Source: Sipunculus nudus (lineage: Eukaryota > Annelida > Sipuncula > Golfingiida > Sipunculidae). Taken from it: a stretch of 64,000 nucleotides of DNA. The translations under genes were made by a program, and so were the position numbers. The stretch covers positions 53,719,386 through 53,783,385 of the forward strand of contig CM049322.1 of the NCBI GenBank assembly GCA_026874595.1, read 5' to 3'. Below, piece after piece: positions 26,001 to 35,380 of the stretch; positions within the stretch are counted from its first letter, which is position 1; each line of letters begins with the position of its first letter. Below the pieces are notes generated by a model. That model worked only from the letters and a program-made list of their open reading frames with translations. It had not been told where the DNA came from and searched no databases.

Positions 26001-28829
26001 AGAAATGTACAATTTATCAGAATAGTAAAGGATAAAAGTACAGTTCACTGGATGCCGTATTATCTTTTGTTCTTTATCATTTCCCAATTCAACAATATAA
26101 TTACATCTACCAACACTTTACTTAAAATGCCATGAATATTCATGACATCATAACTGTGGGTATTCTTAAGAAATATCCCCCAGTACATTAGTCCCTTTGT
26201 CATTGTCATGGATTCAGCACTTTGTAAAATATCCCATTTTAGGCAATAAACTGAGCACATAGACAGGAAAAATTTATCTAAAAATAGCACAACCTTCGCC
26301 TGCTGAACCATGTGATGGTATACATTACTATGTTGCCAGTGTAAACTACATGGATATGATTCATATTGTAATATCCCCATTCCTTTTCCATTTATTTTCA
26401 ATGCAGGTGTGCAAGATATGCTCATACAGACTTAGCGCCATGTCAGCCCTCTGACATTATGCCCAGATTACTGTCTATCAGAGTGCCTTTAAATCTAGGT
26501 CTGAGGTATGCATTATAAGGCGACATGAGGATGCAAATATTTTGTTAATTTTTGACAATGCCTCATGGCCCACAGCTCCAATGTGAATTAACATAAACCA
26601 GACTAATCGTTAGCATTTTTAGTGTACTTTCTAACAACACCCAACATGAGCAAGAAAAATTTTGTTTTAACTTGGCATATTGGTAAACTCCCCCCCCCCC
26701 CCCCCCCCCCCCCCCCGCATGTTTGTTGAATTTCTGACCGCATGAATACAGACATTGCTCACATGGGGTTACTAGATGCAACCAACTTGTACTCAATACA
26801 GGAAATGACTCATTAGCATCGAGACAGTGTTTCAGTTTGGGTTGTGAGTTCACATGTATTCACTTGTGTTAATTCATTATTTGTAGCATAATGTTAAGAT
26901 TATAGGCTGTTTACCACAATGTGAATGCAACATAATGGAAGACCACTGTGATGCATTCCTCAATATTTCCTGTATCATGACTGAAGTAGGCTTACCAGCC
27001 CAGTTATCATTGCCTACTATGGGTTGTCACAGCTAATAAAGACTACACTAGTTGAACTGAGTGAAGTGTCACTTGTCACTTGTATGTTGTTTTTCCAGGG
27101 GGCACACCTCCTGAGATAATGGAAAATAAAGAAGTGCTCAAGTTTTTCTTGCCTCCTCTCAAGGCAGACGTCAAGGTCATGCAAGGTTACAAGTGAGTAA
27201 AGAGCCAAGTAAATAATTCTGACAAAAATCTGTTCAAGTGACCTATTCACATTCTAAGTATGTTCAGTAGAGTATTATCTCCTTGATATCTGCCAATATT
27301 GTTCATTCTAAATCTATTTGCTAACTTTGATACATTGGTTTAAAAAAAACATTTGGACCAGGCATGATCAGTGGTGCTGGGTTATAAAAGTGTGCATGCC
27401 ACTTGGTGGCCATAATACGCATCTTCACAAATAAAACTTTTTCAAGCTGCACACTTGTGTTCTTTTCTGTTTCTTTATTTATCTGACTTCTCCTAGTTTT
27501 GGAGTTGCTGTGCATGAGCAAGGTCAGACCTCTGGTCACGCAGCCTTGTTATTGTAAAAGACAAACATGGACCCTGTTTACTCGCACAAAGAACCATAAA
27601 GTATTTAAAACAAGTGAATGTGCTTGAGTGCTTTTGAAGAAACTTATATTCAATGGTGTGAGATAATGCACGTATTAATTATTATTATTATTGCATATGG
27701 TTCTTCACCTTTAATGAACAAATAGACTTCTCCTGCTGGAAATCTCAGAATACACCAAGATTTTCATATTCATATTTAATTCAAATTCATGTAAAACTTC
27801 AGCTTCTTTTTAGGAAAACATGTATTAAGTTCCTTGTTGCCATTAAATTTTCATTTTACTGAATAAATCTGGCCTCACACAGTTTAATAACAGCATATGA
27901 GAGCTCCTATATAAGAAGATTCTTTCACTTAATATCAATAATAAATCAGAAGAAATAATAATAGTAAACCATATATTATATGGTGCCACCAAAACGGGAT
28001 CCATGATTAAGGACAAATTTTATACTTTTATCATTATCCGTTTTCAGACCAGACTTTGGAGATGAGCCGCCCCTGTCTTGCCCCGTGACTGCCTTCTCTG
28101 GTAAGGAAGATGAACCAGCAGCATCCATGTTGGAAGGTCAGTTCAAGGTTTTTGGTTGTTGTCATAGAAAAGCACATCTGCTGAGTGTCATTTTCATACC
28201 ATAGGAAATCAGATAAACCCGATCAGTCTTGCTTCACAGGGCTCGACATTTATGGTTAACCTCTTGCCCAGGGCAAGTGACAGTTCCAAAAATAATGGTT
28301 GAGCAACTAGAAGTCCTCTCTTACTTGCCCGACTGGGCAAGTGGGTCCAACATAAACAATTACCCAAGGCATGAAAAAGAACCTTTTTTTTAATACAATC
28401 AATAATATTTGTAGGGCAAGTAAAAATTCATGTAGGGCAAGTAAGAACTAGATGTTACTCTCCTGACTAGGCAAGTACTTTCAAAAGTTAATATCGAGCC
28501 CTGCTTCATCAATCAGTGTGTCATGAAATAGTGCCATCCCTAATATTTCCAAGCTTTCTAAAACTATCCATGCATGGATACAACTGTAGGTGGTCATTTT
28601 TTTTCCCAAGGATCACTAAAACCAGGGACCTCTGTATTGTGATGTAATGCTACTCCCTATTTTAATGCTATTTTCGTTTTTTTTAGGATGGAAGGCTGTA
28701 ACAAGTGGACCATATAACCAGCACATATTGTCAGGGAAACATTTTTATCTGCTGGAACCACAGAATGCAAGCAAACTCAGAGAGCTAATAGAGTGGGAGC
28801 TGGACAAATCATCATGTACACCACTCTGA
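14055..28829 (+). CDS. OLAH: OLAH-type S-acyl fatty acid synthase thioesterase (type II thioesterase), complete, 7 exons
   Basis: Coding exons: 14055-14205, 20943-21081, 23925-24024, 25474-25558, 27099-27192, 28048-28136 and 28687-28829. They total 801 bases (266 aa plus TGA); animal OLAH is about 265 aa. All six introns are GT..AG and the phases fit (1,2,0,1,2,1). An alpha/beta hydrolase fold is evident: RLICFNWAGGG (24-34), RLPGRE (55-60), the nucleophile elbow FFGHSFGS with Ser97 split by intron 2, FGGTP-like RLGGTPPE across exons 4/5, SGKED with Asp211, and SGKHFYLL with His238. These supply Ser/Asp/His. In the family the enzyme releases medium-chain fatty acids from fatty acid synthase in the cytosol. 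An in-frame TAA lies just upstream of the ATG, which has A at -3 and G at +4. The introns, especially intron 1 (6.7 kb), hold element families A, B and C. Confidence 0.93.
14274..14309 (+). repeat. AT-rich perfect-arm hairpin
   Basis: CAGTATAG and CTATACTG flank an AT-rich spacer in the first bases of OLAH intron 1. No role is evident. Confidence 0.5.
15623..16777 (+). mobile_element. Family C element, left part of a copy split by an A insertion
   Basis: It begins TTTTAGCTCAGGTGACT, pairs with AGTCAACTGAGCTA, then has CCGT repeats. It matches the 6532-8190 region through GGTCACTGGAGGTCAGC, CTGCTGTGGCAGGTGTAC and GTGCAATTTAAAATTGTGAA. At 16777 the match breaks off where family A begins, and it resumes at 19533. 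Inside OLAH intron 1. Confidence 0.6.
16783..19532 (+). mobile_element. Family A Helitron-like element, long copy with satellite array
   Basis: The left end TATCCCCAGACA (16783-16794) pairs locally with GTCGGGGGATA and recurs exactly as its reverse complement TGTCTGGGGATA at 19489-19500. After that come the hairpin GGCACCTGCGGTGCC (19505-19519) and AAGAAATGTCTAG, with a T following. A CCG run (about 16828-16842) lies just inside the left end. A subterminal inverted repeat plus 3' hairpin and CTAG is the plan of Helitron/Helentron non-autonomous elements. No Rep/helicase frame is present. The copy at 31212-32473 shares both ends and most of the left part but lacks the 288-bp array. Confidence 0.72.
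17430..19380 (+). repeat. 288-bp tandem array inside family A element
   Basis: TTTCTGGATGATAATTCC recurs at about 17630, 17776, 18064, 18353, 18641, 18930 and 19218 (slightly varied). This gives one short step of 146 and then steady steps of 288-289 bases. Each unit has two AGGTCA-rich segments and the phrase CCATTGGAAAAGCAAGACC. The exact 19-mer AGGTCAAAGGTCAAGGTCA starts at 17442, 17878, 18166, 18743, 19032 and 19319. Open frames here reflect the repeat and are not genes. Confidence 0.85.
19533..20830 (+). repeat. Continuation of the split family C copy, with an internal 65-bp direct repeat
   Basis: From 19533 TTTTCAGATATTGG resumes the alignment to about 8178 broken at 16777. Around 20431-20790 the GATGCAGTCAAGAA unit and the poly-C unit (C tract 20720-20734) match 9610 and 8895. 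Between them, GAAGTAACAAACATACAA with TTTGGTGACGGAAT is present twice (about 19674 and 20066), a separate direct repeat. Confidence 0.5.
21082..21760 (+). other. OLAH intron 2, left part
   Basis: AT-rich intron sequence with no coding signal and no repeat I recognise. Confidence 0.6.
21761..21975 (+). repeat. GGACTTGGACTC-type degenerate minisatellite
   Basis: The word GGACTTGGACTC and close variants recur at irregular 15-60 base spacing, with two copies of CAAAGAAGGTGGACTTGGAC. It lies directly left of the family B element in OLAH intron 2. Confidence 0.65.
22013..23378 (+). mobile_element. Family B Helitron-like element, forward copy
   Basis: The left end TATCCGCCAAAAT (22013-22025) forms a hairpin with GTTTTGCGGATA and returns as its exact reverse complement ATTTTGGCGGATA at 23333-23345. 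A degenerate 3' hairpin (TGTCGCTTGTCGACTAC) and TATTCTAA follow, then T. A GC-rich GGCGGCGGCGGCCGCG lies inside the left end. The interior is about four 280-bp units, each with two GGTGGCGCCACC palindromes (period measured from ACACAAATGTAGCCCTT at about 22283, 22563, 22842 and 23121). It lies in OLAH intron 2. No protein frame. Confidence 0.72.
23379..23924 (+). other. OLAH intron 2, right part
   Basis: AT-rich, no coding signal and no repeat recognised. It ends in the TTTTACAG acceptor of exon 3. Confidence 0.65.
24658..24882 (-). mobile_element. Short family C element, reversed
   Basis: On the minus strand it begins TTTTTAGCTCAGCTGAATT and TAGTCAA. Near its 3' end comes TTGACTAAACTCAGCTTAGC, an inverted copy of the start, followed by the palindrome GACCCATGGGTC and CCCTTG before TTT. 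At about 225 bp with both ends it is the clearest view of family C termini. It contains a 13-base homopolymer (C on the plus strand, 24838-24850) and lies in OLAH intron 3. Confidence 0.6.
25559..27098 (+). other. OLAH intron 4
   Basis: 1.5 kb intron, AT-rich, with no coding signal on either strand. Its one striking feature is a 27-base C tract at 26690-26716. Confidence 0.75.
27193..28047 (+). other. OLAH intron 5
   Basis: AT-rich intron with GTGAGT donor and TTTTCAG acceptor. No repeat or coding signal recognised. Confidence 0.75.
28237..28503. mobile_element. TIR element (hAT-like MITE) in OLAH intron 6
   Basis: It starts CAGGGCTCGACATTTA and ends TAATATCGAGCCCTG, giving terminal inverted repeats of about 14 bp that begin CAGGG, as in many hAT elements. 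The flanks share CTTCA (GCTTCA if the last G is counted as host), shorter than the 8 bp expected for hAT. The inside has repeated GGGCAAGTA words and no protein frame. Confidence 0.65.
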
Positions 28830-28837
28830 TATAAAAA

Positions 28838-29413
28838 TACACCTCTGTAATCTGGATAAAAGGAATATCACAACTACAAAAAATACACCCCTGTAACCTA
28901 GACAAAAAGAAATGTCACTGCTACAGAAATACACTTCTGCAACCTAGATAAAAAGAAACTTTGCAACTACAGAAATACACCCCTATAACCATGATATTAG
29001 GAATATCACAACTACATAAAAACACCTCTGTAACCTAGATAAAAAGTAATTTGCAACTTCAGAAATACACCCCTGTAACCTTGATATAAGGAATAGCACA
29101 ACTACAGAAATACACCCCTGTAACCTTGATATAAGGAATAGCACAACTACAGAATACACCCCTGTAACCTTGATATAAGGAATAACACAACTACAGAAAT
29201 ACACCTCTGTAACCTTGATAGAAGGAATATCACAACTACAGAAATTCACCCCTGTAACCTTGATATAAGGAATAGCACAACTACAGAAATACACCCCTGT
29301 AACCTTGATATAAGGAATAGCACAACTACAGAAATACACCCCTGTAACCTTGATAGAAGGAATATCACAACTACAGAAATACACCCCTGTAACCTTGATA
29401 TAAATAATGAAAC
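28838..29413 (+). repeat. 45-bp minisatellite in the OLAH 3' UTR
   Basis: About 12-13 copies of a 45-base unit, with words ACACCCCTGTAACC, TTGATATAAGGAAT and CACAACTACAGAAA. The array begins within ten bases of the OLAH stop codon. The first copies are more diverged than those at 29040-29400. Because 45 is a multiple of three, the antisense strand stays open for over 130 codons. Confidence 0.9.
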
Positions 29414-30312
29414 TACAAACATTCTCCCTTTTTTTGCCAACAAAAGAATTAACAAGTTTGAGATTTGGTTGTAATGAATAGAGGGTTGGTTGGTGAGCAG
29501 GTATAGATTTGGTGAATGAAAGAATATATTTGGTTCATGAATAGGTCTGGGTCTCCACATCAGTGCTTGGGGGGGGGGGGGGGGGGGGGGGGGAGGGGGT
29601 TAAAAAACCACCATCACAACCCAAGCTATGAGCTGAAATTGAGAGATTCTGTATGACAAACTTGACATCGGAATAACTTTGTTATAACTGAAATTATGTT
29701 GGTGTTATATTCACCCACATTATAGTTTCCAGGGGTACCTGTCAATCTTTTTGTCTATCAGTTCTTTTGTAATATATTTAATATTGTTTGTTGTAATGTT
29801 TTGAAAGTGTCTGTTGAAATTGCTCAATTTTATGAAATGCAGTGGAATGTCATTTATCATAATTTGTTAAAAAAAACAAATATATTCATATGCAGTCATG
29901 TGTAAAATACAGTCACAGTGACAGGATCAACCTCACATGGTTTATTGATTAATTAAAATGAATAAGAATGCAGTAATCCACAATAAAATCCTGTTTACTT
30001 ATATATCATAATGGAAAAATTATAACTGACTTTGAATTGAATTTGCCATCAAATTTCCAGTCATTTCATACGGAATGAGTTGGGTCATTCCAAGCACATT
30101 TAATTAAAGGATGGATGGTTGCATGTGAAGAAGACACACAGCTTCACAGCTTATCTAAAGAAGCCCATTCCAATTAGTCAGAACTGAGTAAATATTAAAA
30201 TCTGTACATTCCTGACCATAGGCATTAATCATTGCTGCCATTCTGGACTTTATAAAATAAGAAGAGCCCATATCTTGCAGGAAAAAAAGTACAGAACTGT
30301 ATTAAAAAGTGC
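29414..30312. other. Intergenic / OLAH 3' end
   Basis: A 25-base G tract lies at 29569-29593. An AATAAA at 29982-29987 is a possible OLAH poly(A) signal if the minisatellite is in the 3' UTR. No gene seen. Confidence 0.5.
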
Positions 30313-30420
30313 TCCCTGTTAGCTCAGTGGTAGAGCAGACGACCGGCAATCGGAGGGTCATGGGTTCGATTCCCATACGGGGTGATCCGACTTTTTCTGT
30401 GTATTCTTGTTCTAAATCTC
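30313..30420 (+). repeat. tRNA-derived SINE-like unit, copy 1
   Basis: A tRNA-like head contains the A box TAGCTCAGTGG and B box GGTTCGATTCC, a perfect 4-bp D stem and a 5-bp T stem. The acceptor stem is imperfect and only three anticodon-stem pairs form. The head is followed by GACTTTTTCTGTGTATTC, which also follows copy 2. This shared tail shows it is a SINE unit and not a free tRNA gene. Confidence 0.7.
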
Positions 30421-30617
30421 CATGAGATGGACCAGCATGACCATTCAACATCTTTGTATATAATATTTGATGCACACCATAAAAGGCCATCAGTTTATCA
30501 CTGCTGCATGCAAAGTCGCCGTGTCGACACAGGTAGTATGTATAATACCAGTCACAGTAGTGACGCCACTTCGCTGGTTCCTATGAAAGTGTGCTGATAC
30601 ACAGAGGAAGTTGGGGA

Positions 30618-30728
30618 TCCCTGTTAGCTCAGTGGTAGAGCAGATGACCGGCAATCGGAGGGTCATGGGTTCGATTCCCATACAGGGGGATCTGACTTTT
30701 TCTGTGTATTCTTGTTCTAAATCTGTAT
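30618..30728 (+). repeat. tRNA-derived SINE-like unit, copy 2
   Basis: Nearly identical to copy 1 across head and tail, 305 bases downstream. Here the acceptor arms TCCCTGT and ACAGGGG pair fully, with one G-U. The loop would read CCGGCAA: position 33 is C in place of T, and the anticodon stem is broken, so decoding function is unlikely. Confidence 0.7.
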
Positions 30729-30730
30729 GA

Positions 30731-31211
30731 AAAAGTATATATCATCACCAAAGTGTTGAACGTTTTGCACAATTTTACAGTGTGCTGCTTCAAGAGATGC
30801 AAAAGGTTTGACATTTATCACTTATTCAGGATTTATAACACATGATTCCTCTGTATTTCATATTTCCGATAATTTTGATGAGCCAATATTTTAACATTTT
30901 GCTATCCTGAGTTGACAGAACATATTGTTTATGTTATTATATGATTATATGACTCCAAAGTACCATAATTATCCTGAAGATAAAGATTTGAACAATACCT
31001 GAGAGTATGGAAAAAGTATACTTTTAAAAAAGCGTAAAGTGCCAGCACTAATTAATTTCAATGTCTTTACTTATGTGATAATTTTGATAAAATGTTTAAA
31101 ATTATGAAGAAGCAGTTAAGTGTGGTTTGGATAAAAGCGGCTCAACTATATCACAAATCTCCTGTGTTCTGACATTGTTTGATCAAAAATGTCATAGGAG
31201 TCTGTTAATTG
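30731..31211. other. Intergenic, no gene seen
   Basis: AT-rich sequence between the SINE pair and the second family A element. Confidence 0.6.
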
Positions 31212-32473
31212 TATCGCCAGACATAGTCTGGAGATACTATGGTTTAGGCACGGTCGCCACGGTCGCGCCGCCGCCGCAGAGATTTCTTTTGGACACAATA
31301 ACTCAAAAAATATTTCACGGATCTTTACCAAACTTGGTATATGTATAGATATGGGTGAGAGGACGACGCCTATTTAAAATGAGGTCATGACCTCAACTAG
31401 TGACCTTGACCTTGAATAGGTTCAATTTTGGGGAAAATCACACAAATTCTTAAATATCTCAAGAAAACTTGCATGGATTGATCCCAAAATCAAGTTGATC
31501 AAAGATCATGGATAGGGTTGTCATGTTCCAGAAACTGGTGGCACCACCTATTATTCTTTACTTGTTTTCATGCCGTTTAATATCCCCAAAATTGCTACTT
31601 GACAGTACTGTGAGCATTATAAGTCAAAAACTAATGGACAGATTTCTTTCATATTATGCAGATACATAGTTATGGGTTATGGGATGATGTTTATTTAAAT
31701 TGGGGTCATGACCTTTCCTATGAGAGTGGCCTTGACCTTGAATTTTGCCATATATGGTGAAAATCACACAAAATCATTAATTTCTCAATAAGGGATGCAT
31801 GCATTGGTCCAAAAATCAACTTGACCGAAGATCTTGGATAGTAATGTCATGTACCGGAAACAGGTGGCGCCACCTGTTATTCTTTTACTTGTTTTCGTGC
31901 CGTTTAATACCCCATCATTGCCATTTATCAGTACTGTGAGCATTATAAGTCAAAAACTAATGGACAGATTTCTTTCATATTATGCATATACATAGATATG
32001 GGTTATAGGATAATGTATATATAAATTGGGGTCATGACCTTTCCAATGAGTGGCCTTGACCTTGAATATTGCCATATATGGTGAAAATCACACAAAATCA
32101 TTAATTTCTCAATAAGGGACGCATGCATTGGTCCAATAATCAACTTGAACGAAGATCTTGGATAGTGTTGTCATGTACGGTAAAAAGGTGGTGCCATCTG
32201 TTATTCTTTTACTTGTTTTCATGCCGTTTAATACCCCATCATTGCCACTTAACAGTATTGTGAGCATTATAAGTCAAAAACTAATGGACAGATTTCTTGC
32301 ATATACATAGACATGGGTTAGGGGATGATGTATATTGAAATTTGGATCATGACCTTTTCTATGAGTGTGGTCTGATATTAATTGTTGCTGAAGATGGGGG
32401 ACCTATTCTTAAAGGGGGGGCGGATTAATTGTCTGGGGATACTATGGCACCTGCGGTGCCAAGAAATATCTAG
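31212..32473 (+). mobile_element. Family A Helitron-like element, short copy
   Basis: The left end TATCGCCAGACA (31212-31223) pairs with GTCTGGAGATA. TGTCTGGGGATA recurs at 32430-32441, followed by the hairpin GGCACCTGCGGTGCC (32446-32460) and AAGAAATATCTAG, then T. The interior has about three units of 320-327 bp, marked by GAGCATTATAAGTCAAAAAC at about 31612, 31939 and 32260, and lacks the 288-bp array of the first copy. It lies between OLAH and SNAPC2. No protein frame. Confidence 0.72.
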
Positions 32474-33134
32474 TTATTGTTATGTGTTTAAATGATATGA
32501 GTATTGTTATACCGTGATAATGATACAACATTTACTGTGGTATTTTTGTAGTATCAAGATCTGTATCATAGTTGTCAGTACTTTTTGTCAGTACAAAAAC
32601 CCACAGAATCTCTGAGTATGTTCAGAGATGAAGATTCTAAAAATTAGTGGACAAATGTTTGGTACATTGTCATATATTTTGGGTATTATAATAGTGAGCT
32701 GTTCAACAATTCTGTATGATAAACATGTTATAAATGCTGCACTTGGAAATAAAAGTGTTATCCTGTGAAAGATAAGACCTAGTTTTGCCATTATTTTCAG
32801 TAAATACTCCTTAACAGCCGTCAATGTGTACCAAATCCATGAACAAAAATGCGTATCATGATATAACAGTAATAGCGAGGTTAATAATGCAGTTATTGTA
32901 GCCTGTGGTAATTGTGAATATTCTGGATATGGGAAATGTTGGATCAAAGTGTCCCTACTGTCCAAATGTTATGACTGCAGTACTGAACTAAGCAAAACTC
33001 AACACTTAATGTACTGTGTTAAATTACTTACTAGTTTGATACACATGTATGTGTTTTGTTAATATATACTGGAGTACACAAGTATGTTTAAGTCCTGAAA
33101 TGTTTATGTAAGTTTTGTTTATATATCATTTTAG

Positions 33135-33241
33135 TACCATCAGATAACGAACACAAAAGTCACGCAGTGAAGGTGTTGACAGCTCTCAGGATCACAACTA
33201 TTGAAATCATGAATAAAAGAAAGTTGGCAAATGTGCCATAA
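33135..33241 (+). CDS. Possible orphan terminal exon, 35 codons, unidentified
   Basis: After ATTTTAG, a frame entered with two bases reads PSDNEHKSHAVKVLTALRI and runs through a lysine/arginine-rich end (NKRKLANVP) to TAA at 33239-33241. The composition is protein-like, but I recognise no family and found no partner exon upstream. Its entry phase would fit OLAH exon 6, but joining them would remove the catalytic His, so that is unlikely to be the main product. It may be chance. Confidence 0.2.
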
Positions 33242-33697
33242 ATTGCATGTGTATAAACATCATGATATCATTCATATCACTGAGTAAAATGAAGTTGCAT
33301 AATGACATATATTAATCATGCTCGACTTACTTTCCATTGATCACTCTATTTTTGTCTACATGATACTTATTGTCTGCTTTTTCAAATTACTAGAAGTCGC
33401 GGCTTCTGCAAGGAATTTTACAGTAGTCTGCAATGCAGTCTCATTCTACTATATTTGTGTGTATTAGTTATTTTTAGAGTGGTCAGTGCAATGTATTGTG
33501 AATCTGAATTCTCGTCTAATGTGGAGCATCATCAAAACAACCAATAAAAATCGTATTTAAAGAATATTTTTCTTGTGTATTAGAAACTAAATATTTTATA
33601 AAGTTCTTAACATACTTCACACCAAAACACAGACACAATATACAGTATAGAGATATTTTAATGATTTGCATGTATTTACAAACTATATATCTGAGAG
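33242..33697. other. Intergenic, no gene seen
   Basis: AT-rich. No repeat or coding signal recognised before the SINE. Confidence 0.55.
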
Positions 33698-33964
33698 TTA
33701 ATATGAAGAGCAACTGGACAGCTGAGTGGTAAAATGCTCCCCCTTCTCTGCTGGCGACCTGGGTTAGATTCCTGGTGTGGCTATAAGAGTGGGTTGTAGT
33801 GGCCCGTCCAAGGTCGATGGTTTTCTCTGGGTCCACTGGTTTCCTCTACCCATACCGACTACCCAGCGCTAACATCCGTGCCATGGAGAGTGCCTCGGAT
33901 TAGTTATTATAACTAGTTGTACAATCCATGTAAAATAAATAAAGTTTATATTTAATATGAAGAG
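33698..33964 (+). mobile_element. Full-length tRNA-derived SINE with 13-bp target duplication
   Basis: The direct repeats TTAATATGAAGAG at 33698-33710 and 33952-33964 are identical and flank the element at 33711-33951. The head has A-box-like CAGCTGAGTGGT and B-box-like GGGTTAGATTCC. The body includes GGTTTCCTCTACCCATACCG. The tail has CCATGGAGAGTGCCTCG and ends AATAAATAAAGTTTATA. The intact duplication points to a fairly recent insertion by LINE machinery. Confidence 0.88.
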
Positions 33965-35380
33965 TAGTCTTATTGCTGGGCAGCTCCTGCTATAACTGTA
34001 ATCCTTCTAAAGAACTGACCAGGCTAAGATTACACCAGACTGGGCTTTAATGGAGATAAGCCAATTTTTTTTTTTCTTCAAAGAACAACTGATCAAGAAA
34101 CTGTTTAAGAAGTTTTCTATTTAAAGCTGTTAGAACGTGTCATTTGAACTTATACTTTAAAGCTAAGATACTTGTCTCATTTGAACTGAAACTTTAAAGC
34201 TGGGATACTTTATGTACAGCATGTGGAATTCCTGTCATGAGATCACTTGCAGCACGCTTACTTTCTGTGTCACTCAGGGATACTCTGCAAAAACTGCAGA
34301 AATTTGCTACATAAAGGGATTTGTTTTGCTGGATATGCATCACAGGCATTAGGAATCACCTTATTATTTAGTCAATGCTGATTTTCATTCGCTTTCCACA
34401 TCCTGGATCCACATTTGGTACATGAGGAATTTTAGCAGAATTCCTCCACTCATCACCATACTTAACTTTACTTTTTATAAAAATTTATAGCCCTAAACTA
34501 ATTATTTTCTGAAGTTTTGTTCATCATTTGGTTATTCTGGTGCAGTTTCCAGAGAAGTCTCTGATTCACCTGTAGCAGATAGCTGTGGGAAGCATTAGAT
34601 AATTAAACACCTGATCTTGTCTAATTCCTGTGTTACCTTTTATGACATTCTTAACATAACTTTTCAGACCACAAAGACCCCTGATGGGAATTAACAACAA
34701 ATTTCTTACAACAAAAGCTAATGTTTGGTCATATCACATACATGGTTTATGAATTACCCAACCTGGAAGACTTAATTACTGGGTATTCATCATCTATACT
34801 CCATTCCACTACCCCTGCCTGCCTCTACATTGTCAGGGGTGGGGACTGCTTTTCATAAAATTCACTAAAGCTTACTTTTTTCTGTGAAACAGAAAAGGGA
34901 GGTAATAATAACGCAACAAGGAAGTACCCTCCCTCCCATGAATTTCAAGTAATGAAATTACAATGATATCTGATAAAACCTGTATTACGACAAATTTTCA
35001 CTTGCTTGTCCAAAACAGTCCTAAACTAGATCAAGTGAAGATACAAAGAGATGACATCAAAATAGGATCTTTCTTTTTACTTGCAAATGGTACATTCAAG
35101 TGCACTCTGTTATGCTACAACAAGCAATATATCTCCAATATATCACTGATGACCAAGATGGCCACTTGGTAACATATCCTTTTTTTTCAAAGATAATATC
35201 ATTTATTAACCAATGTATTTAAGCAATTATATTTATTTCATTAATTACCGCCAAGCCTCCTGTGATAATAGTGTTTGCTTCATTCAAAATAAAGTAGAAA
35301 GAAATATTACAATTAAATGCCAGACATGTAGGGTGTTGGAATGGAGTATAGTCCATATGTCTTCCCACTAAAGTCAAAGT
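33965..35380 (-). other. Intergenic and SNAPC2 3' UTR
   Basis: Minus-strand AATAAA hexamers (TTTATT on plus) at about 35232-35237 and 35202-35207, 144-179 bases past the SNAPC2 stop, are candidate poly(A) signals. ACTCCATTCCACTACCCCTG near 34800 resembles the left terminus of the 38961 and 52162 TIR elements. No gene seen. Confidence 0.5.

Noticed and set aside
28983-29560. Long antisense open frames with repeated VYFCSC.IPYIKVTG-like units
   Set aside because: They arise because the 45-bp minisatellite period is a multiple of three. There is no start context, splice site or family resemblance.
30302-30681. Reverse frames containing GIEPMTLRLPVVCSTTELTG
   Set aside because: This is the antisense translation of the tRNA-like SINE head, a common false protein in animal gene sets.
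30618-30689. A functional tRNA gene with GGC-like anticodon
   Set aside because: The anticodon stem does not pair, position 33 is C, and the unit is one of two copies sharing a SINE tail.
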